Source of the DNA: Silvania hatchlandensis
Lineage (GTDB): Bacteria > Pseudomonadota > Gammaproteobacteria > Enterobacterales > Enterobacteriaceae
Direction of reading: 5' to 3'
Length of the DNA: 64,000 nucleotides
Assembly (NCBI RefSeq): GCF_025564065.1
Contig: NZ_JAMGZK010000046.1
Location: 124,001-188,000, forward strand
Shown: piece by piece, positions 12,011 through 23,308 of the stretch
How the letters are laid out: every line of letters starts with the position of its first letter
How positions within the stretch are numbered: position 1 is the stretch's first letter
Position numbers and translations under genes: made by a program
The notes under the pieces: model-generated
Seen by the model: only the letters and a program-made list of their open reading frames with translations
What the model was told of the DNA's origin: nothing
The model's database searches: none

Positions 12011-12994
12011 ATGGCAGTGATTAACACTAACACCCTGTCGCTGATGACGCAGAGCAACCTCAACAAGTCTCAGTCAACTCTGGGTACCGCGATCGAGCGT
12101 CTGTCCTCCGGTCTGCGGATCAACAGTGCTAAAGATGATGCAGCAGGTCAGGCAATTGCTAACCGTTTCACCTCGAACATCAACGGCCTGAACGTAGCGG
12201 CGCGTAACGCCAACGATGGCATCTCCCTGGCGCAGACCGCAGAGGGTGCGTTGAGCGAGATCAACAACAACCTGCAGCGTATCCGTGATCTGACCGTTCA
12301 GGCACAGAATAGCTCCAACTCCGCATCTGATATCGACTCTATTCAGTCAGAAGTTAACCAGCGTATGGAAGAAGTTGACCGCGTGACGCGCGAAACCGAC
12401 TTCAACGGCATTAAGATTCTGAACACGAAGGACACCCCAAAAGATTACGCCTTCCAGGTGGGTTCAAAGGATGGTGAGCAGATTAAGATTGCTTTAAATT
12501 CAAGTGATGGCTGGAACCTGGCTGCTACCGGTCAAGCAGGTACCACGCTGAATGAATATGTTAATACGGCAGCCCCGGCAGCTCCCGCCGCGCCGACTGC
12601 CGCTGAAATCACAGCTGGTGAAGCTGCCAATGAAGCCGTCAATGGGCAGTTCCGTACCGTGCTGGCGAAAGGTTTTGATGTGCTTAATGGCCAAGTTGAT
12701 GACGCTGGTGTAGCAACGAGCAAAAAACCGCTGGCAGATATTGATGCCGCGATTAAAGCCGTCGACACCCAGCGTAGCTCCCTGGGTGCCTCCCAGAACC
12801 GTTTCGAATCGACCATCACCAACCTGAATAACACCGTGAACAACCTGTCTGCTGCCCGCAGTCGTATTCAGGATTCTGATTACGCCACTGAAGTCTCCAA
12901 CATGTCCCGCGCGCAGATCCTGCAGCAGGCTGGCTCTTCAGTACTGGCACAGGCTAACCAGGTTCCGCAGACCATGCTGTCCCTGTTGCGTTAA
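12011..12994 (+). CDS. fliC: Flagellin, fourth tandem copy (fliC4)
   Basis: The longest copy, 327 residues. Conserved ends as in the others (ALSEINNNL type). The middle (~140-245) contains an Ala/Pro-rich stretch ([20 protein letters not shown]) and the motif [20 protein letters not shown], which is shared in part with fliC5 ([20 protein letters not shown]). This suggests the middles of copies 4 and 5 are partly related by recombination. Synonymous differences run through the constant part, so this copy is older than, or unconverted relative to, the fliC3/fliC5 pair. Confidence 0.98.
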   Translation: MAVINTNTLSLMTQSNLNKSQSTLGTAIERLSSGLRINSAKDDAAGQAIANRFTSNINGLNVAARNANDGISLAQTAEGALSEINNNLQRIRDLTVQAQNSSNSASDIDSIQSEVNQRMEEVDRVTRETDFNGIKILNTKDTPKDYAFQVGSKDGEQIKIALNSSDGWNLAATGQAGTTLNEYVNTAAPAAPAAPTAAEITAGEAANEAVNGQFRTVLAKGFDVLNGQVDDAGVATSKKPLADIDAAIKAVDTQRSSLGASQNRFESTITNLNNTVNNLSAARSRIQDSDYATEVSNMSRAQILQQAGSSVLAQANQVPQTMLSLLR

Positions 12995-13008
12995 TCGTTT
13001 ATCGCATT

Positions 13009-13038
13009 AAAAAAGCGCCGCATGTCGGCGCTTTTTTT
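13009..13038 (+). terminator. Rho-independent terminator of fliC4
   Basis: AAAAAAGCGCCG-CATGT-CGGCGCTTTTTTT, starting 14 bp after the stop. Confidence 0.92.
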
Positions 13039-13082
13039 CTTTTCAAATCAGTGAAAAAGATGTTCGTTATTTTTAATAAAAT

Positions 13083-13109
13083 TAAAGTTTGTACCTGTCC
13101 TGTCGATAA
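13083..13109 (+). promoter_or_regulatory. Sigma-28 promoter of fliC5
   Basis: TAAAGTTT (13083-13090), spacer of 11, GTCGATAA (13102-13109). It lies in a 184-bp spacer of the same length as, and closely similar to, the fliC2-fliC3 spacer. Confidence 0.9.
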
Positions 13110-13126
13110 CTTTTATGAAGGCAATA

Positions 13127-13535
13127 AAGCCGCAGGCCGCATGCCGTAACTCATGAATAAAATTGAAGGATACATACTATGGCAGTGATTAATACCAACA
13201 CCCTGTCGCTGATGACTCAGAGCAACCTGAACAAGTCTCAGTCGACCCTGGGTACCGCGATTGAGCGTCTGTCCTCCGGCCTGCGTATCAACAGCGCGAA
13301 AGACGATGCTGCGGGTCAGGCGATTGCTAACCGTTTCACCTCTAACATCAACGGCCTGAACGTAGCGGCGCGTAATGCGAACGACGGTATTTCTCTGGCG
13401 CAGACTGCAGAAGGCGCGCTGGGCGAAATCAACAACAACCTGCAGCGAATCCGTGACCTGACCGTTCAGGCGCAGAACAGCTCAAACTCTGCATCTGACA
13501 TCGACTCCATTCAGTCTGAAGTCAACCAGCGTATG
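13127..13535 (+). repeat. 409-bp direct repeat, copy B (fliC5 leader and 5' end)
   Basis: Second copy of the block at 10850-11258, offset 2277. The upstream promoter segment is also nearly identical, with a handful of substitutions, so the homology unit is larger than the perfect repeat. Confidence 0.85.
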
Positions 13536-14156
13536 CAGGAAGTGAACCGCGTCACCAAAGAAACAGATTTCAACGGCATTAAAATTCTGGATAACCGAGC
13601 GGCTACTGCTAAAAATTATGACTTCCAGGTCGGTTCTAAAGATGGTGAGAAAATCAGCATCGGTATCAATGGTAGTGGTGGCTGGAACCTGGCAACAGCA
13701 GGTGCCGCAGGCATCGATACTGCGGTAGAGAACAAATATGTCATTACAGAAACTGCCGCAACACTGGCTGCAGCTGAAACCAAGAAAGAAGCCGTTAATG
13801 GTCAAATGCGTACTGTAGCAGCAGTTGGTTTTGACGTACTGAAAGGTAAAGTAACCGGCGGTGCAGCGGGTGTTGCAGCAGGCACAACGCCTCTGACCGA
13901 TATCGATGCTGCTATCAAATCAGTCGATACCCAGCGTAGCTCCCTCGGTGCCTCCCAGAACCGTTTTGAATCTACCATCACCAATCTGAACAATACCGTG
14001 AACAACCTGTCTGCTGCCCGCAGCCGTATTCAGGATTCCGACTACGCCACCGAAGTATCTAATATGTCCCGCGCGCAGATCCTGCAGCAGGCTGGCTCTT
14101 CAGTACTGGCGCAGGCTAACCAGGTTCCACAGACCATGCTGTCCCTGCTGCGTTAA
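13179..14156 (+). CDS. fliC: Flagellin, fifth tandem copy (fliC5)
   Basis: The product has 325 residues. It shares ALGEINNNL and its first 119 codons with fliC3. The middle (~140-243) has [20 protein letters not shown], an [16 protein letters not shown] segment resembling fliC1/fliC4 (GWNLA), then [19 protein letters not shown] before the constant C-terminal block. Its terminator differs from those of copies 1-4, marking it as the original downstream edge of the array, next to fliA as a single fliC would be. Confidence 0.98.
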   Translation: MAVINTNTLSLMTQSNLNKSQSTLGTAIERLSSGLRINSAKDDAAGQAIANRFTSNINGLNVAARNANDGISLAQTAEGALGEINNNLQRIRDLTVQAQNSSNSASDIDSIQSEVNQRMQEVNRVTKETDFNGIKILDNRAATAKNYDFQVGSKDGEKISIGINGSGGWNLATAGAAGIDTAVENKYVITETAATLAAAETKKEAVNGQMRTVAAVGFDVLKGKVTGGAAGVAAGTTPLTDIDAAIKSVDTQRSSLGASQNRFESTITNLNNTVNNLSAARSRIQDSDYATEVSNMSRAQILQQAGSSVLAQANQVPQTMLSLLR

Positions 14157-14173
14157 TTCAAACTTATCGCGTC

Positions 14174-14197
14174 AACCCCGCCTCTGCGGGGTTTTTT
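14174..14197 (+). terminator. Rho-independent terminator of fliC5
   Basis: AACCCCGC-CTCT-GCGGGGTTTTTT, 17 bp after the stop; unlike the stems following fliC1-fliC4. Confidence 0.9.
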
Positions 14198-14319
14198 ACT
14201 TTCCCTCTATATATAGAACCCCTAAATAACCCCCCATTCCCCCCCCTATTCACACGATTAAAACCCCTCCAGAAACGGATAATCATGCCGATAACTCAAC
14301 TAACGCAGGGCTGTTTATC

Positions 14320-15039
14320 GTGAATTCACTCTATACCGCTGATGGTGTAATGGATAAACACTCGCTGTGGCAGCGTTATGTCCCGCTGGTGCGTCACGAA
14401 GCATTGCGCCTGCAGGTGCGACTGCCGGCGAGTGTGGAACTGGACGATCTGCTACAGGCGGGCGGAATCGGGTTATTGAATGCAGTAGACCGGTATGACG
14501 CCCTGCAAGGAACGGCATTTACGACTTATGCAGTACAGCGTATTCGTGGTGCGATGCTGGATGAGCTGCGCAGCCGTGACTGGGTGCCGCGCAGCGTCCG
14601 CCGCAATGCACGCGAAGTGGCGCAGGCGATGGGGCAGTTGGAGCAGGAACTTGGGCGCAACGCAACCGAAACTGAAGTGGCGGAGCGTCTGGGTATCGCG
14701 ACTGTCGAATATCGTCAGATGTTGCTCGATACCAATAACAGCCAACTCTTCTCTTATGACGAGTGGCGTGAAGAGCATGGCGATAGCATCGAACTGGTGA
14801 CGGACGACCATAAGCAGGAAAACCCGTTGCACCAGTTAATGGAAGGCAACGTGCGCCAGCGCGTAATGGAAGCGATTGAAGCTTTACCGGAACGTGAACA
14901 GCTGGTGCTGACGCTCTATTACCAGGAAGAGCTCAATCTCAAAGAGATTGGTGCGGTACTGGAAGTGGGGGAGTCAAGGGTTAGCCAGCTGCACAGCCAG
15001 GCCATTAAACGCTTACGGACCAAACTGGGTAAGTTATAG
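14320..15039 (+). CDS. fliA: FliA, flagellar sigma factor 28
   Basis: FliA directs RNA polymerase to class 3 flagellar promoters, including the six recognised in this window. The 239-residue length and most of the sequence equal E. coli FliA: region 2 (LDDLLQAGGIGLLNAVDRYD, QGTAFTTYAVQRIRGAMLDE), region 3 (EVAERLGI) and region 4 HTH (LNLKEIGAVLEVGESRVSQL). The start is GTG at 14320 (VNSLYTADGVMDKHSLW), as in E. coli. A GCCGATAA element at 14287-14294 resembles a sigma-28 -10, although its -35 is poor. Confidence 0.98.
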   Translation: MNSLYTADGVMDKHSLWQRYVPLVRHEALRLQVRLPASVELDDLLQAGGIGLLNAVDRYDALQGTAFTTYAVQRIRGAMLDELRSRDWVPRSVRRNAREVAQAMGQLEQELGRNATETEVAERLGIATVEYRQMLLDTNNSQLFSYDEWREEHGDSIELVTDDHKQENPLHQLMEGNVRQRVMEAIEALPEREQLVLTLYYQEELNLKEIGAVLEVGESRVSQLHSQAIKRLRTKLGKL

Positions 15040-15093
15040 GTGATGCATATCACCCGATAAGTGCCGCACAACGTGTTGAAACCAGGAGTTATC

Positions 15094-15645
15094 ATGACGG
15101 TGCAGCAATCTAAAAGACGGCCATTAAGCCGCTACCTTAAAGACTTTAAACACAGCCAGACGCATTGCGCCCATTGCCAGAAGTTACTCGACCGCATCAC
15201 GCTGGTTCGTCGCGGAGAAATCGTCAATAAAATTGCGATCTCCCGCCTCGATACCTTGCTGGATGAAGCCGGATGGCAGGAAGAGCAGCAGGAGTGGGTG
15301 GCGTTATGTCGTTTTTGTGGCGATCTGCATTGCAAAGAGCAGAGCGACTACTTCGACATTATTGGCTTTAAGCAATTCTTGTTTGAACAAACAGAGATGA
15401 GCCACGGCACGGTGCGCGAGTATGTTGTGCGTCTGCGTCGTCTTGGCCAGCATCTGACCACGCAGCGAATTTCCCGTGACTTACTGAGCAATGGTTATCT
15501 GGATGAAAATCTGGAACCCTGGCTGCCCGCGACCAGCACCAATAACTATCGGATTGCACTGCGCAAATATGCGCAATTTAAAACGCAAATGCCGATGGCG
15601 ACCAGGCAGAAAGTCCGCCTCGAAACAACTTCTGATATATATTAA
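15094..15645 (+). CDS. fliZ: FliZ regulator
   Basis: FliZ is a core-binding-like DNA-binding protein that antagonises sigma-S promoters and favours motility over curli. I start at the ATG at 15094 (MTVQQSKRRPLSRYLKDFKH), preceded by AGGAG and giving 183 residues, the E. coli length. The conserved stretch GTVREYVVRLRRLG (~109-122) is the integrase-core-binding-like helix used for DNA recognition. It lies 54 bp after fliA, presumably in one operon. Confidence 0.96.
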   Translation: MTVQQSKRRPLSRYLKDFKHSQTHCAHCQKLLDRITLVRRGEIVNKIAISRLDTLLDEAGWQEEQQEWVALCRFCGDLHCKEQSDYFDIIGFKQFLFEQTEMSHGTVREYVVRLRRLGQHLTTQRISRDLLSNGYLDENLEPWLPATSTNNYRIALRKYAQFKTQMPMATRQKVRLETTSDIY

Positions 15646-15733
15646 AAATGAATAACATGTAGCGCAGTCGTGTTTGACCTTGCGGTTAAACACCCTACAC
15701 TACACTCAAAATTCCAATGATATCGGGGTAGGT

Positions 15734-17627
<1,894 letters not shown>

Positions 17628-17648
17628 AGCACAGGCAGAAAAATCATA

Positions 17649-18317
17649 ATGCAAGAAAGTATCCAACTGGTGATTGATTCATTGCCCTTCCTGCTGAAAG
17701 GCGCAGTGTTTACGCTGCAGCTGAGTATCGGCGGGATGTTCTTTGGACTGGTGCTGGGCTTTGTGCTGGCATTGATGCGTATGTCGCCCATCCTGCCCGT
17801 CCGCTGGCTGGCGCGGTTTTATATCTCGGTGTTTCGCGGTACGCCGCTCATTGCCCAGCTGTTTATGATCTATTACGGTTTGCCGCAGTTTGGTATCGAG
17901 CTTGATCCGATCCCGGCGGCGATGATTGGCCTGTCGCTGAACACCGCGGCCTACACCTCGGAAACGCTGCGCGCGGCGATCTCTTCCATCGAAAAAGGGC
18001 AGTGGGAAGCGGCGGCCAGTATTGGCATGACGCCGTGGCAAACCCTGCGTCGCGCTATTCTCCCGCAGGCGGCGCGCGTGGCACTGCCCCCGCTCAGCAA
18101 CAGCTTTATCAGCCTGGTGAAAGACACCTCGCTGGCGGCCACCATTCAGGTGCCGGAGCTGTTCCGCCAGGCGCAGCTCATCACCTCACGCACGCTGGAG
18201 GTTTTTACCATGTACCTCGCGGCCTCGCTGATCTACTGGGTGATGGCGACGGTGCTCTCGGCGCTGCAGAACCATTTTGAAAACCAGCTTAACCGCCAGG
18301 AGCGTGATCCGAAATGA
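17649..18317 (+). CDS. tcyL: TcyL (YecS) cystine ABC transporter permease
   Basis: This is the inner-membrane permease of the cystine importer. It has 222 residues, several hydrophobic helices and the EAA loop EAAASIGMTPWQTLRRAILP (~120-140) that docks to the ATPase TcyN. Its family is HisM-type polar amino acid permeases (PLIAQLFMIYYGLPQFGIEL). The 3' end overlaps tcyN by 4 bp. Confidence 0.97.
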   Translation: MQESIQLVIDSLPFLLKGAVFTLQLSIGGMFFGLVLGFVLALMRMSPILPVRWLARFYISVFRGTPLIAQLFMIYYGLPQFGIELDPIPAAMIGLSLNTAAYTSETLRAAISSIEKGQWEAAASIGMTPWQTLRRAILPQAARVALPPLSNSFISLVKDTSLAATIQVPELFRQAQLITSRTLEVFTMYLAASLIYWVMATVLSALQNHFENQLNRQERDPK

Positions 18318-19066
18318 GTGCTATCGACGTCAAAAACCTGGTGAAGAAATTTCACGGACAGACCGTTCTGCACGGGATCGACCTCGAAGTGCAGGAAGGG
18401 GAGGTAGTGGCGATCATCGGGCCGAGCGGCTCGGGTAAAACCACGCTGTTGCGCAGTATCAACCTGCTGGAACACCCCGAGGGCGGAACCATCCGCGTGG
18501 GCGATATCACTATCGATACGGGTAAATCGCTTAACCAGCAGAAGGGGCTGATCCGCCGCCTGCGTCAGCAGGTGGGGTTTGTGTTCCAGAGCTTTAATCT
18601 GTTTCCGCATCGTACGGTGCTGGAAAACATTATTGAAGGGCCGGTGATCGTCAAAGGCGAGTCGAAAGAGGATGCCACTGCCCGCGCCCGCGAGCTGCTG
18701 ACGAAGGTGGGGCTGTCGGGTAAAGAGACCAGCTATCCGCGTCGACTCTCCGGCGGGCAGCAGCAGCGCGTAGCCATTGCCCGCGCGTTGGCTATGCGAC
18801 CTGACGTCATTCTGTTTGATGAACCGACCTCGGCGCTGGATCCGGAGCTGGTGGGCGAGGTGCTGAACACCATTCGTCAGCTGGCGCAGGAGAAGCGTAC
18901 CCTTGTCATCGTCACCCACGAGATGAGCTTTGCCCGCGACGTTGCGGACCGGGCGATCTTCATGGATCAAGGACGCATCGTAGAACAGGGGCCGGCAAAA
19001 TCACTGTTTGCCAACCCGCAGCAGCCACGTACGAAGCAATTTCTGGAAAAGTTTCTAATGCAGTAG
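18314..19066 (+). CDS. tcyN: TcyN (YecC) cystine ABC transporter ATPase
   Basis: This is the ATP-binding subunit of the cystine importer, 250 residues. Walker A GPSGSGKTT (36-44), Q-loop FVFQSFNLFPH, signature LSGGQQQRVAIARALAM, Walker B VILFDEPTSALDPEL and switch His in VTHEMSFARD are all intact. It overlaps tcyL by 4 bp and is followed by an inverted repeat. Confidence 0.97.
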   Translation: MSAIDVKNLVKKFHGQTVLHGIDLEVQEGEVVAIIGPSGSGKTTLLRSINLLEHPEGGTIRVGDITIDTGKSLNQQKGLIRRLRQQVGFVFQSFNLFPHRTVLENIIEGPVIVKGESKEDATARARELLTKVGLSGKETSYPRRLSGGQQQRVAIARALAMRPDVILFDEPTSALDPELVGEVLNTIRQLAQEKRTLVIVTHEMSFARDVADRAIFMDQGRIVEQGPAKSLFANPQQPRTKQFLEKFLMQ

Positions 19067-19080
19067 CATTTTTGCACTCT

Positions 19081-19109
19081 TTTGCTCCGGAATTAATCTC
19101 CGGAGCAAA
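19081..19109. terminator. Hairpin after tcyN
   Basis: TTTGCTCCGG (19081-19090) pairs perfectly with CCGGAGCAAA (19100-19109), starting 15 bp after the stop. The T-run that follows is weak. Confidence 0.7.
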
Positions 19110-19287
19110 TTATTGTTCCTGTGAATGCATCTGGGCGTGATTAAATGCTGTCGATATGCTTATAACTCTATAATTTCTGTAGATATTTACCGCTGAGCCG
19201 ATATTTTATATATATAAATAAGATTTATGTGTTAGTTTATGAATACATAATAATGATTATCTTTTACAGGGGTTCTATTTCGTAAGT

Positions 19288-20010
19288 ATGAAGGATTTAG
19301 ACTTTTTCACATGGCGACGGGAATGCTTTGTGCGGTTTCAGGAGATGACTTCTGCCGACGAGGTATATTCCGAACTACAACGACAAACCCAGACGCTGGG
19401 TTACGATTTTTATGCCCTCTGCGTGCGTCATCCGGTACCTTTCACGCGGCCTAAACTCTCGCTGCATTCGACCTACCCGCAGCAATGGATGTCTCAGTAT
19501 CAGGCAGAAAATTACTTTGCGATCGATCCGGTACTGAAGCCGGAGAATTTCGTGCACGGTCATTTACCCTGGAATGATGCGTTATTCGCGGAGGCACAAC
19601 CTCTGTGGGACGGTGCGCGTGACCATGGGCTGCGCAAGGGAATTACGCAATGTCTAATGCTGCCGAATCATGCGCTTGGTTTTCTTTCGGTATCCAGTAC
19701 CAGTCTCTCTGGGCAGGCAATGGCGGGCGAAGTGGTTGAATTACGTCTACAAATGCTGGTGCAAATGGCGATGACCACGCTGCTGCGTTTCGAGCATGAA
19801 ATGGTGATGCCGCCGGAGATGAAATTCAGCAAGCGCGAAAAAGAAATTCTGAAATGGACGGCGGAAGGGAAAACGTCAGCAGAAATAGCGATCATTCTTT
19901 CTATTTCTGAAAACACGGTAAACTTCCATCAGAAGAATATGCAGAAGAAATTCAATGCGCCTAATAAGACGCAGATTGCGTGCTATGCGGCCGCGACGGG
20001 GATTATCTGA
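19288..20010 (+). CDS. sdiA: SdiA, LuxR-type quorum-sensing regulator
   Basis: SdiA senses acyl-homoserine lactones made by other species and regulates transcription. The 240-residue protein has an N-terminal autoinducer-binding domain (WMSQYQAENYFAIDPVLKPE, with the typical W/Y/D ligand contacts, ~65-85) and a C-terminal GerE/LuxR HTH (SKREKEILKWTAEGKTSAEI, ~172-191). No luxI partner is present nearby, as expected for an eavesdropping orphan receptor. The 221-bp AT-rich upstream gap should hold its promoter. Confidence 0.96.
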   Translation: MKDLDFFTWRRECFVRFQEMTSADEVYSELQRQTQTLGYDFYALCVRHPVPFTRPKLSLHSTYPQQWMSQYQAENYFAIDPVLKPENFVHGHLPWNDALFAEAQPLWDGARDHGLRKGITQCLMLPNHALGFLSVSSTSLSGQAMAGEVVELRLQMLVQMAMTTLLRFEHEMVMPPEMKFSKREKEILKWTAEGKTSAEIAIILSISENTVNFHQKNMQKKFNAPNKTQIACYAAATGII

Positions 20011-20040
20011 CAACACTTCTGTTCTGCGTGGCAGGCGAGT

Positions 20041-20074
20041 AAACGGCTGAATGCTATGCTTTCAGCCGTTTTTG
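20041..20074. terminator. Bidirectional terminator between sdiA and yecF
   Basis: AAACGGCTGAA, loop, TTCAGCCGTTTTTG; T-run on the plus side and A-run on the left suit both convergent genes. Confidence 0.85.
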
Positions 20075-20076
20075 TT

Positions 20077-20301
20077 TTATTGACGGTAAGCTTGTTTGAT
20101 TTGCTTAACGGTGCCGGAAAATACCTCGGCCTGAGCCTGGTCTTCCATCTGCGCGATTTGGCGTTCCATCTTAATGATCACACGACCAGCGTCTGCCTGA
20201 CCCATCGCCTGCAGCATCAGCGTCAGCAGTGATTTCAGGCAGGAGACTTCCTGCGCCAGTTCTTGATTATTTTCTGCCGTGGCGAAATCAGGTGTGCTCA
20301 T
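20077..20301 (-). CDS. yecF: YecF, DUF2594 small protein
   Basis: A 74-residue cytoplasmic protein of unknown function, the same length as E. coli YecF and in the same place (convergent with sdiA, divergent from uvrY). It is predicted helical, with a possible coiled coil ([20 protein letters not shown], then [20 protein letters not shown]). GAGGAAAAT just before the ATG serves as ribosome site. Confidence 0.9.
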   Translation of the reverse strand: MSTPDFATAENNQELAQEVSCLKSLLTLMLQAMGQADAGRVIIKMERQIAQMEDQAQAEVFSGTVKQIKQAYRQ

Positions 20302-20766
20302 TTATTTTCCTCATTAAAAAACGGCGCTTAAGCGCTTAGATCAAAGTTATGGCGGCGGAGTATACCACAAGCTGTCAGGAAAAACGCAGTGGTTGTTTTT
20401 TGTGCTTTTTCGCATTCTGTTTATTTAACTGAACAAGCATTAAGTTTATGTGTTCTGCCTGTTTAGTCGTAATTAATTGTTGGTTAAGGTTTGCGCGGCG
20501 TTAATTGTTGTTACAAAAATATATTAGATATTTTAACAAAACTAAAATAACGCTAAAAAAATGTGGTTTCCGAAAACGTCTGGCTGCAAACCTGTCTGCA
20601 GCGCGTTACGTAAGGTTTTTGTTTCCAGTTGATGTACAAGTTAATTTCCAAAAACGAGAGCCCTGGGACGAGCGTCCTGTTTTAACGTTTTTAAGTTGAG
20701 TCAAAAACCGTTAATATAAGCCGAATTAGCTGTCCGTAGCGTTATCCCTATTCTGGAGAATGTCCT
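20302..20766. other. 465-bp gene-free region between yecF and uvrY
   Basis: AT-rich divergent control region. It must contain the promoters of yecF and uvrY. I see no convincing operator, small RNA gene or conserved short reading frame in it. Confidence 0.6.
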
Positions 20767-21423
20767 TTGATCAACGTCCTTCTTGTTGATGACCACGAAC
20801 TGGTGCGCGCAGGGATACGACGCATTCTTGAAGATATAAAAGGTATTAAAGTCGCCGGTGAGGCTTGCTGCGGTGAAGACGCCGTCAAATGGTGCCGTTC
20901 AAATAGCGCTGATGTTGTGCTGATGGACATGAATATGCCCGGCATTGGCGGTCTGGAAGCGACCCGCAAGATCGCCCGCTCCTTTGTGGATACCAAAGTC
21001 ATCATGCTGACGGTTCATACCGAGAGTCCGCTGCCTGCAAAAGTGATGCAGGCTGGCGCGGCGGGTTATTTAAGTAAAGGTGCAGCCCCACAGGAGATGG
21101 TCAATGCCATCCGTTCTGTGTTTTCCGGGCAGCGCTATATCGCCTCTGATATCGCGCAGCAGATGGCCCTGAGCCAGATTGAGCCAGAAAAAACCGAATC
21201 GCCGTTTGCCAGTTTGTCTGAGCGTGAATTGCAGATTATGCTGATGATCACCAAAGGTCAGAAGGTGAATGAGATTTCCGAGCAGCTGAATCTCAGCCCG
21301 AAAACGGTGAACAGCTACCGCTATCGGATGTTCAGTAAACTGAACATCCATGGCGACGTCGAACTTACTCACCTGGCCATTCGCCACGGTCTCTGCAATG
21401 CTGAGACCTTAATAAGCCAGTGA
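20767..21423 (+). CDS. uvrY: UvrY, response regulator of the BarA/UvrY system
   Basis: UvrY is phosphorylated by BarA and activates the csrB/csrC small RNAs, so it controls carbon storage and motility. The start is TTG at 20767 ([20 protein letters not shown]), preceded by GGAG, giving 218 residues as in E. coli. Receiver domain with Asp54 (VLMDMNMPG) and Asp8/Asp9, and C-terminal LuxR HTH ([20 protein letters not shown]). It overlaps uvrC by 4 bp. Confidence 0.98.
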   Translation: MINVLLVDDHELVRAGIRRILEDIKGIKVAGEACCGEDAVKWCRSNSADVVLMDMNMPGIGGLEATRKIARSFVDTKVIMLTVHTESPLPAKVMQAGAAGYLSKGAAPQEMVNAIRSVFSGQRYIASDIAQQMALSQIEPEKTESPFASLSERELQIMLMITKGQKVNEISEQLNLSPKTVNSYRYRMFSKLNIHGDVELTHLAIRHGLCNAETLISQ

Positions 21424-23252
21424 GTAACGTGTTTGAATCCAGTGCTTTTCTTAAAACCGTAACCAGCCAGCCAGGCGTCTACCGGATGTACGACGCGGGC
21501 GGCACGGTTATTTATGTCGGAAAAGCGAAGGATCTGAAAAAGCGCCTTTCCAGCTATTTCCGCAGCAATCTCGCCTCCCGCAAGACAGAGGCGCTGGTCG
21601 CGCAGATCCAGCAAATCGACGTCACCGTCACCCATACGGAGACCGAAGCGCTGCTGCTGGAGCATAACTACATCAAGCTATATCAGCCGCGTTACAACGT
21701 GCTGCTGCGTGATGACAAATCCTATCCCTTCATCTTTCTCAGCGGCGATACCCATCCGCGCCTGGCGACCCATCGCGGCGCGAAGCATGCGAAAGGTGAG
21801 TATTTCGGCCCATTCCCTAACGGCTATGCCGTGCGGGAAACCCTGGCCCTGTTACAAAAAATCTTCCCAATCCGCCAGTGTGAAAACAGCGTCTATCGCA
21901 ACCGCTCCCGGCCCTGTCTGCAGTATCAGATTGGCCGCTGTCTGGGGCCGTGCGTGGAAGGGCTGGTCAGCGAAGAGGAGTATGCTCAGCAGGTGGACTA
22001 CGTGCGCCTGTTCCTCGCCGGGAAAGACGATCAGGTGCTGACCCAGCTGATTGCGCGCATGGAAAAGGCCAGCCAGGCGCTGGCCTTTGAAGAGGCCGCG
22101 CGCATTCGCGATCAGATTCAGGCGGTACGTCGGGTCACGGAAAAACAGTTTGTCTCCAACACCGGCGACGATCTTGACGTGATTGGCGTGTCGTTTGACG
22201 CGGGTATGGCCTGCGTGCACGTGCTGTTTATCCGCCAGGGTAAAGTGCTTGGCAGCCGCAGCTATTATCCGAAGGTGCCGGGCGGCACGGAACTTGGCGA
22301 AGTGGTGGAAACCTTTGTCGGCCAGTTCTATTTACAGGGCAGTCAGATGCGCACTCTGCCGTCGGAAATCCTGCTCGACTTTAATCTCAGCGATAAAACG
22401 CTGCTGGCGGATTCGCTTTCGGAGCTGGCAGGGCGTCGCGTCAACGTTCAGACCAAACCCCGCGGCGATCGCGCCCGCTATCTGAAGCTGGCACGCACCA
22501 ACGCGGCCACGGCGCTGACGACCAAACTGTCGCAACAGTCAACGATTCATCAGCGTCTGAATGCGCTGGCAACCGTGCTGAACCTGCCGGAAGTGAAGCG
22601 GATGGAGTGTTTCGATATCAGCCATACGATGGGGGAGCAAACTGTGGCCTCCTGCGTGGTATTCGATGCTAACGGCCCTCTGCGGGCTGAATATCGCCGC
22701 TATAACATCACGGGCATCACGCCAGGGGATGATTACGCCGCGATGAATCAGGTGCTGCGCCGTCGCTACGGAAAAGCGATTGAAGAAAGTAAGATCCCGG
22801 ATGTGATTGTCATCGACGGGGGCAAAGGTCAACTTGGCCAGGCAAAAGCGGTATTTGCCGAACTGGACGTCGCCTGGGATAAGCATCATCCGCTGCTGCT
22901 GGGCGTGGCAAAAGGTACCGATCGTAAGGCCGGGCTGGAAACCCTGTTTCTGGAGCCGGAAGGAGAGGGCTTTAACCTGCCGCCGGATTCGCCTGCGCTG
23001 CATGTTATCCAACATATTCGCGATGATTCGCACGATCACGCGATTGGCGGTCACCGTAAAAAACGGGCAAAAGTTAAAAATACCAGTACCCTGGAGACAA
23101 TCGAAGGCGTTGGGCCAAAACGTCGCCAGATGCTGTTGAAATATATGGGAGGTTTGCAAGGTTTACTCAACGCCAGCGTCGAGGAAATTGCAAAAGTGCC
23201 GGGTATTTCGCAAGGGCTAGCAGAAAAGATCTACTACTCGTTGAAACATTGA
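21420..23252 (+). CDS. uvrC: UvrC excinuclease subunit
   Basis: UvrC makes both incisions in nucleotide excision repair with UvrAB. The 610-residue product starts at GTG 21420. It has the N-terminal GIY-YIG nuclease ([20 protein letters not shown], ~17-36), a UVR motif ([20 protein letters not shown]), the RNase H-like endonuclease with DISHTMG and VIDGGKGQL, and a C-terminal helix-hairpin-helix pair ([20 protein letters not shown]). It is translationally coupled to uvrY. Confidence 0.98.
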   Translation: MSNVFESSAFLKTVTSQPGVYRMYDAGGTVIYVGKAKDLKKRLSSYFRSNLASRKTEALVAQIQQIDVTVTHTETEALLLEHNYIKLYQPRYNVLLRDDKSYPFIFLSGDTHPRLATHRGAKHAKGEYFGPFPNGYAVRETLALLQKIFPIRQCENSVYRNRSRPCLQYQIGRCLGPCVEGLVSEEEYAQQVDYVRLFLAGKDDQVLTQLIARMEKASQALAFEEAARIRDQIQAVRRVTEKQFVSNTGDDLDVIGVSFDAGMACVHVLFIRQGKVLGSRSYYPKVPGGTELGEVVETFVGQFYLQGSQMRTLPSEILLDFNLSDKTLLADSLSELAGRRVNVQTKPRGDRARYLKLARTNAATALTTKLSQQSTIHQRLNALATVLNLPEVKRMECFDISHTMGEQTVASCVVFDANGPLRAEYRRYNITGITPGDDYAAMNQVLRRRYGKAIEESKIPDVIVIDGGKGQLGQAKAVFAELDVAWDKHHPLLLGVAKGTDRKAGLETLFLEPEGEGFNLPPDSPALHVIQHIRDDSHDHAIGGHRKKRAKVKNTSTLETIEGVGPKRRQMLLKYMGGLQGLLNASVEEIAKVPGISQGLAEKIYYSLKH

Positions 23253-23308
23253 GGGCTCTGTAGCAACATAGGGCTAATAATTACTGACAACAAACAGTTA
23301 CCGTCCCT

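Noticed and set aside
9160..13900. Frameshift or silent-cassette status of some flagellin copies
   Set aside because: All five frames are open from ATG to the conserved LLR end with promoter and ribosome site, so none looks like a pseudogene.
20505..20699. 65-codon frame upstream of uvrY
   Set aside because: TTG start, no ribosome site, low-complexity AT-rich content; more likely leader or promoter DNA.
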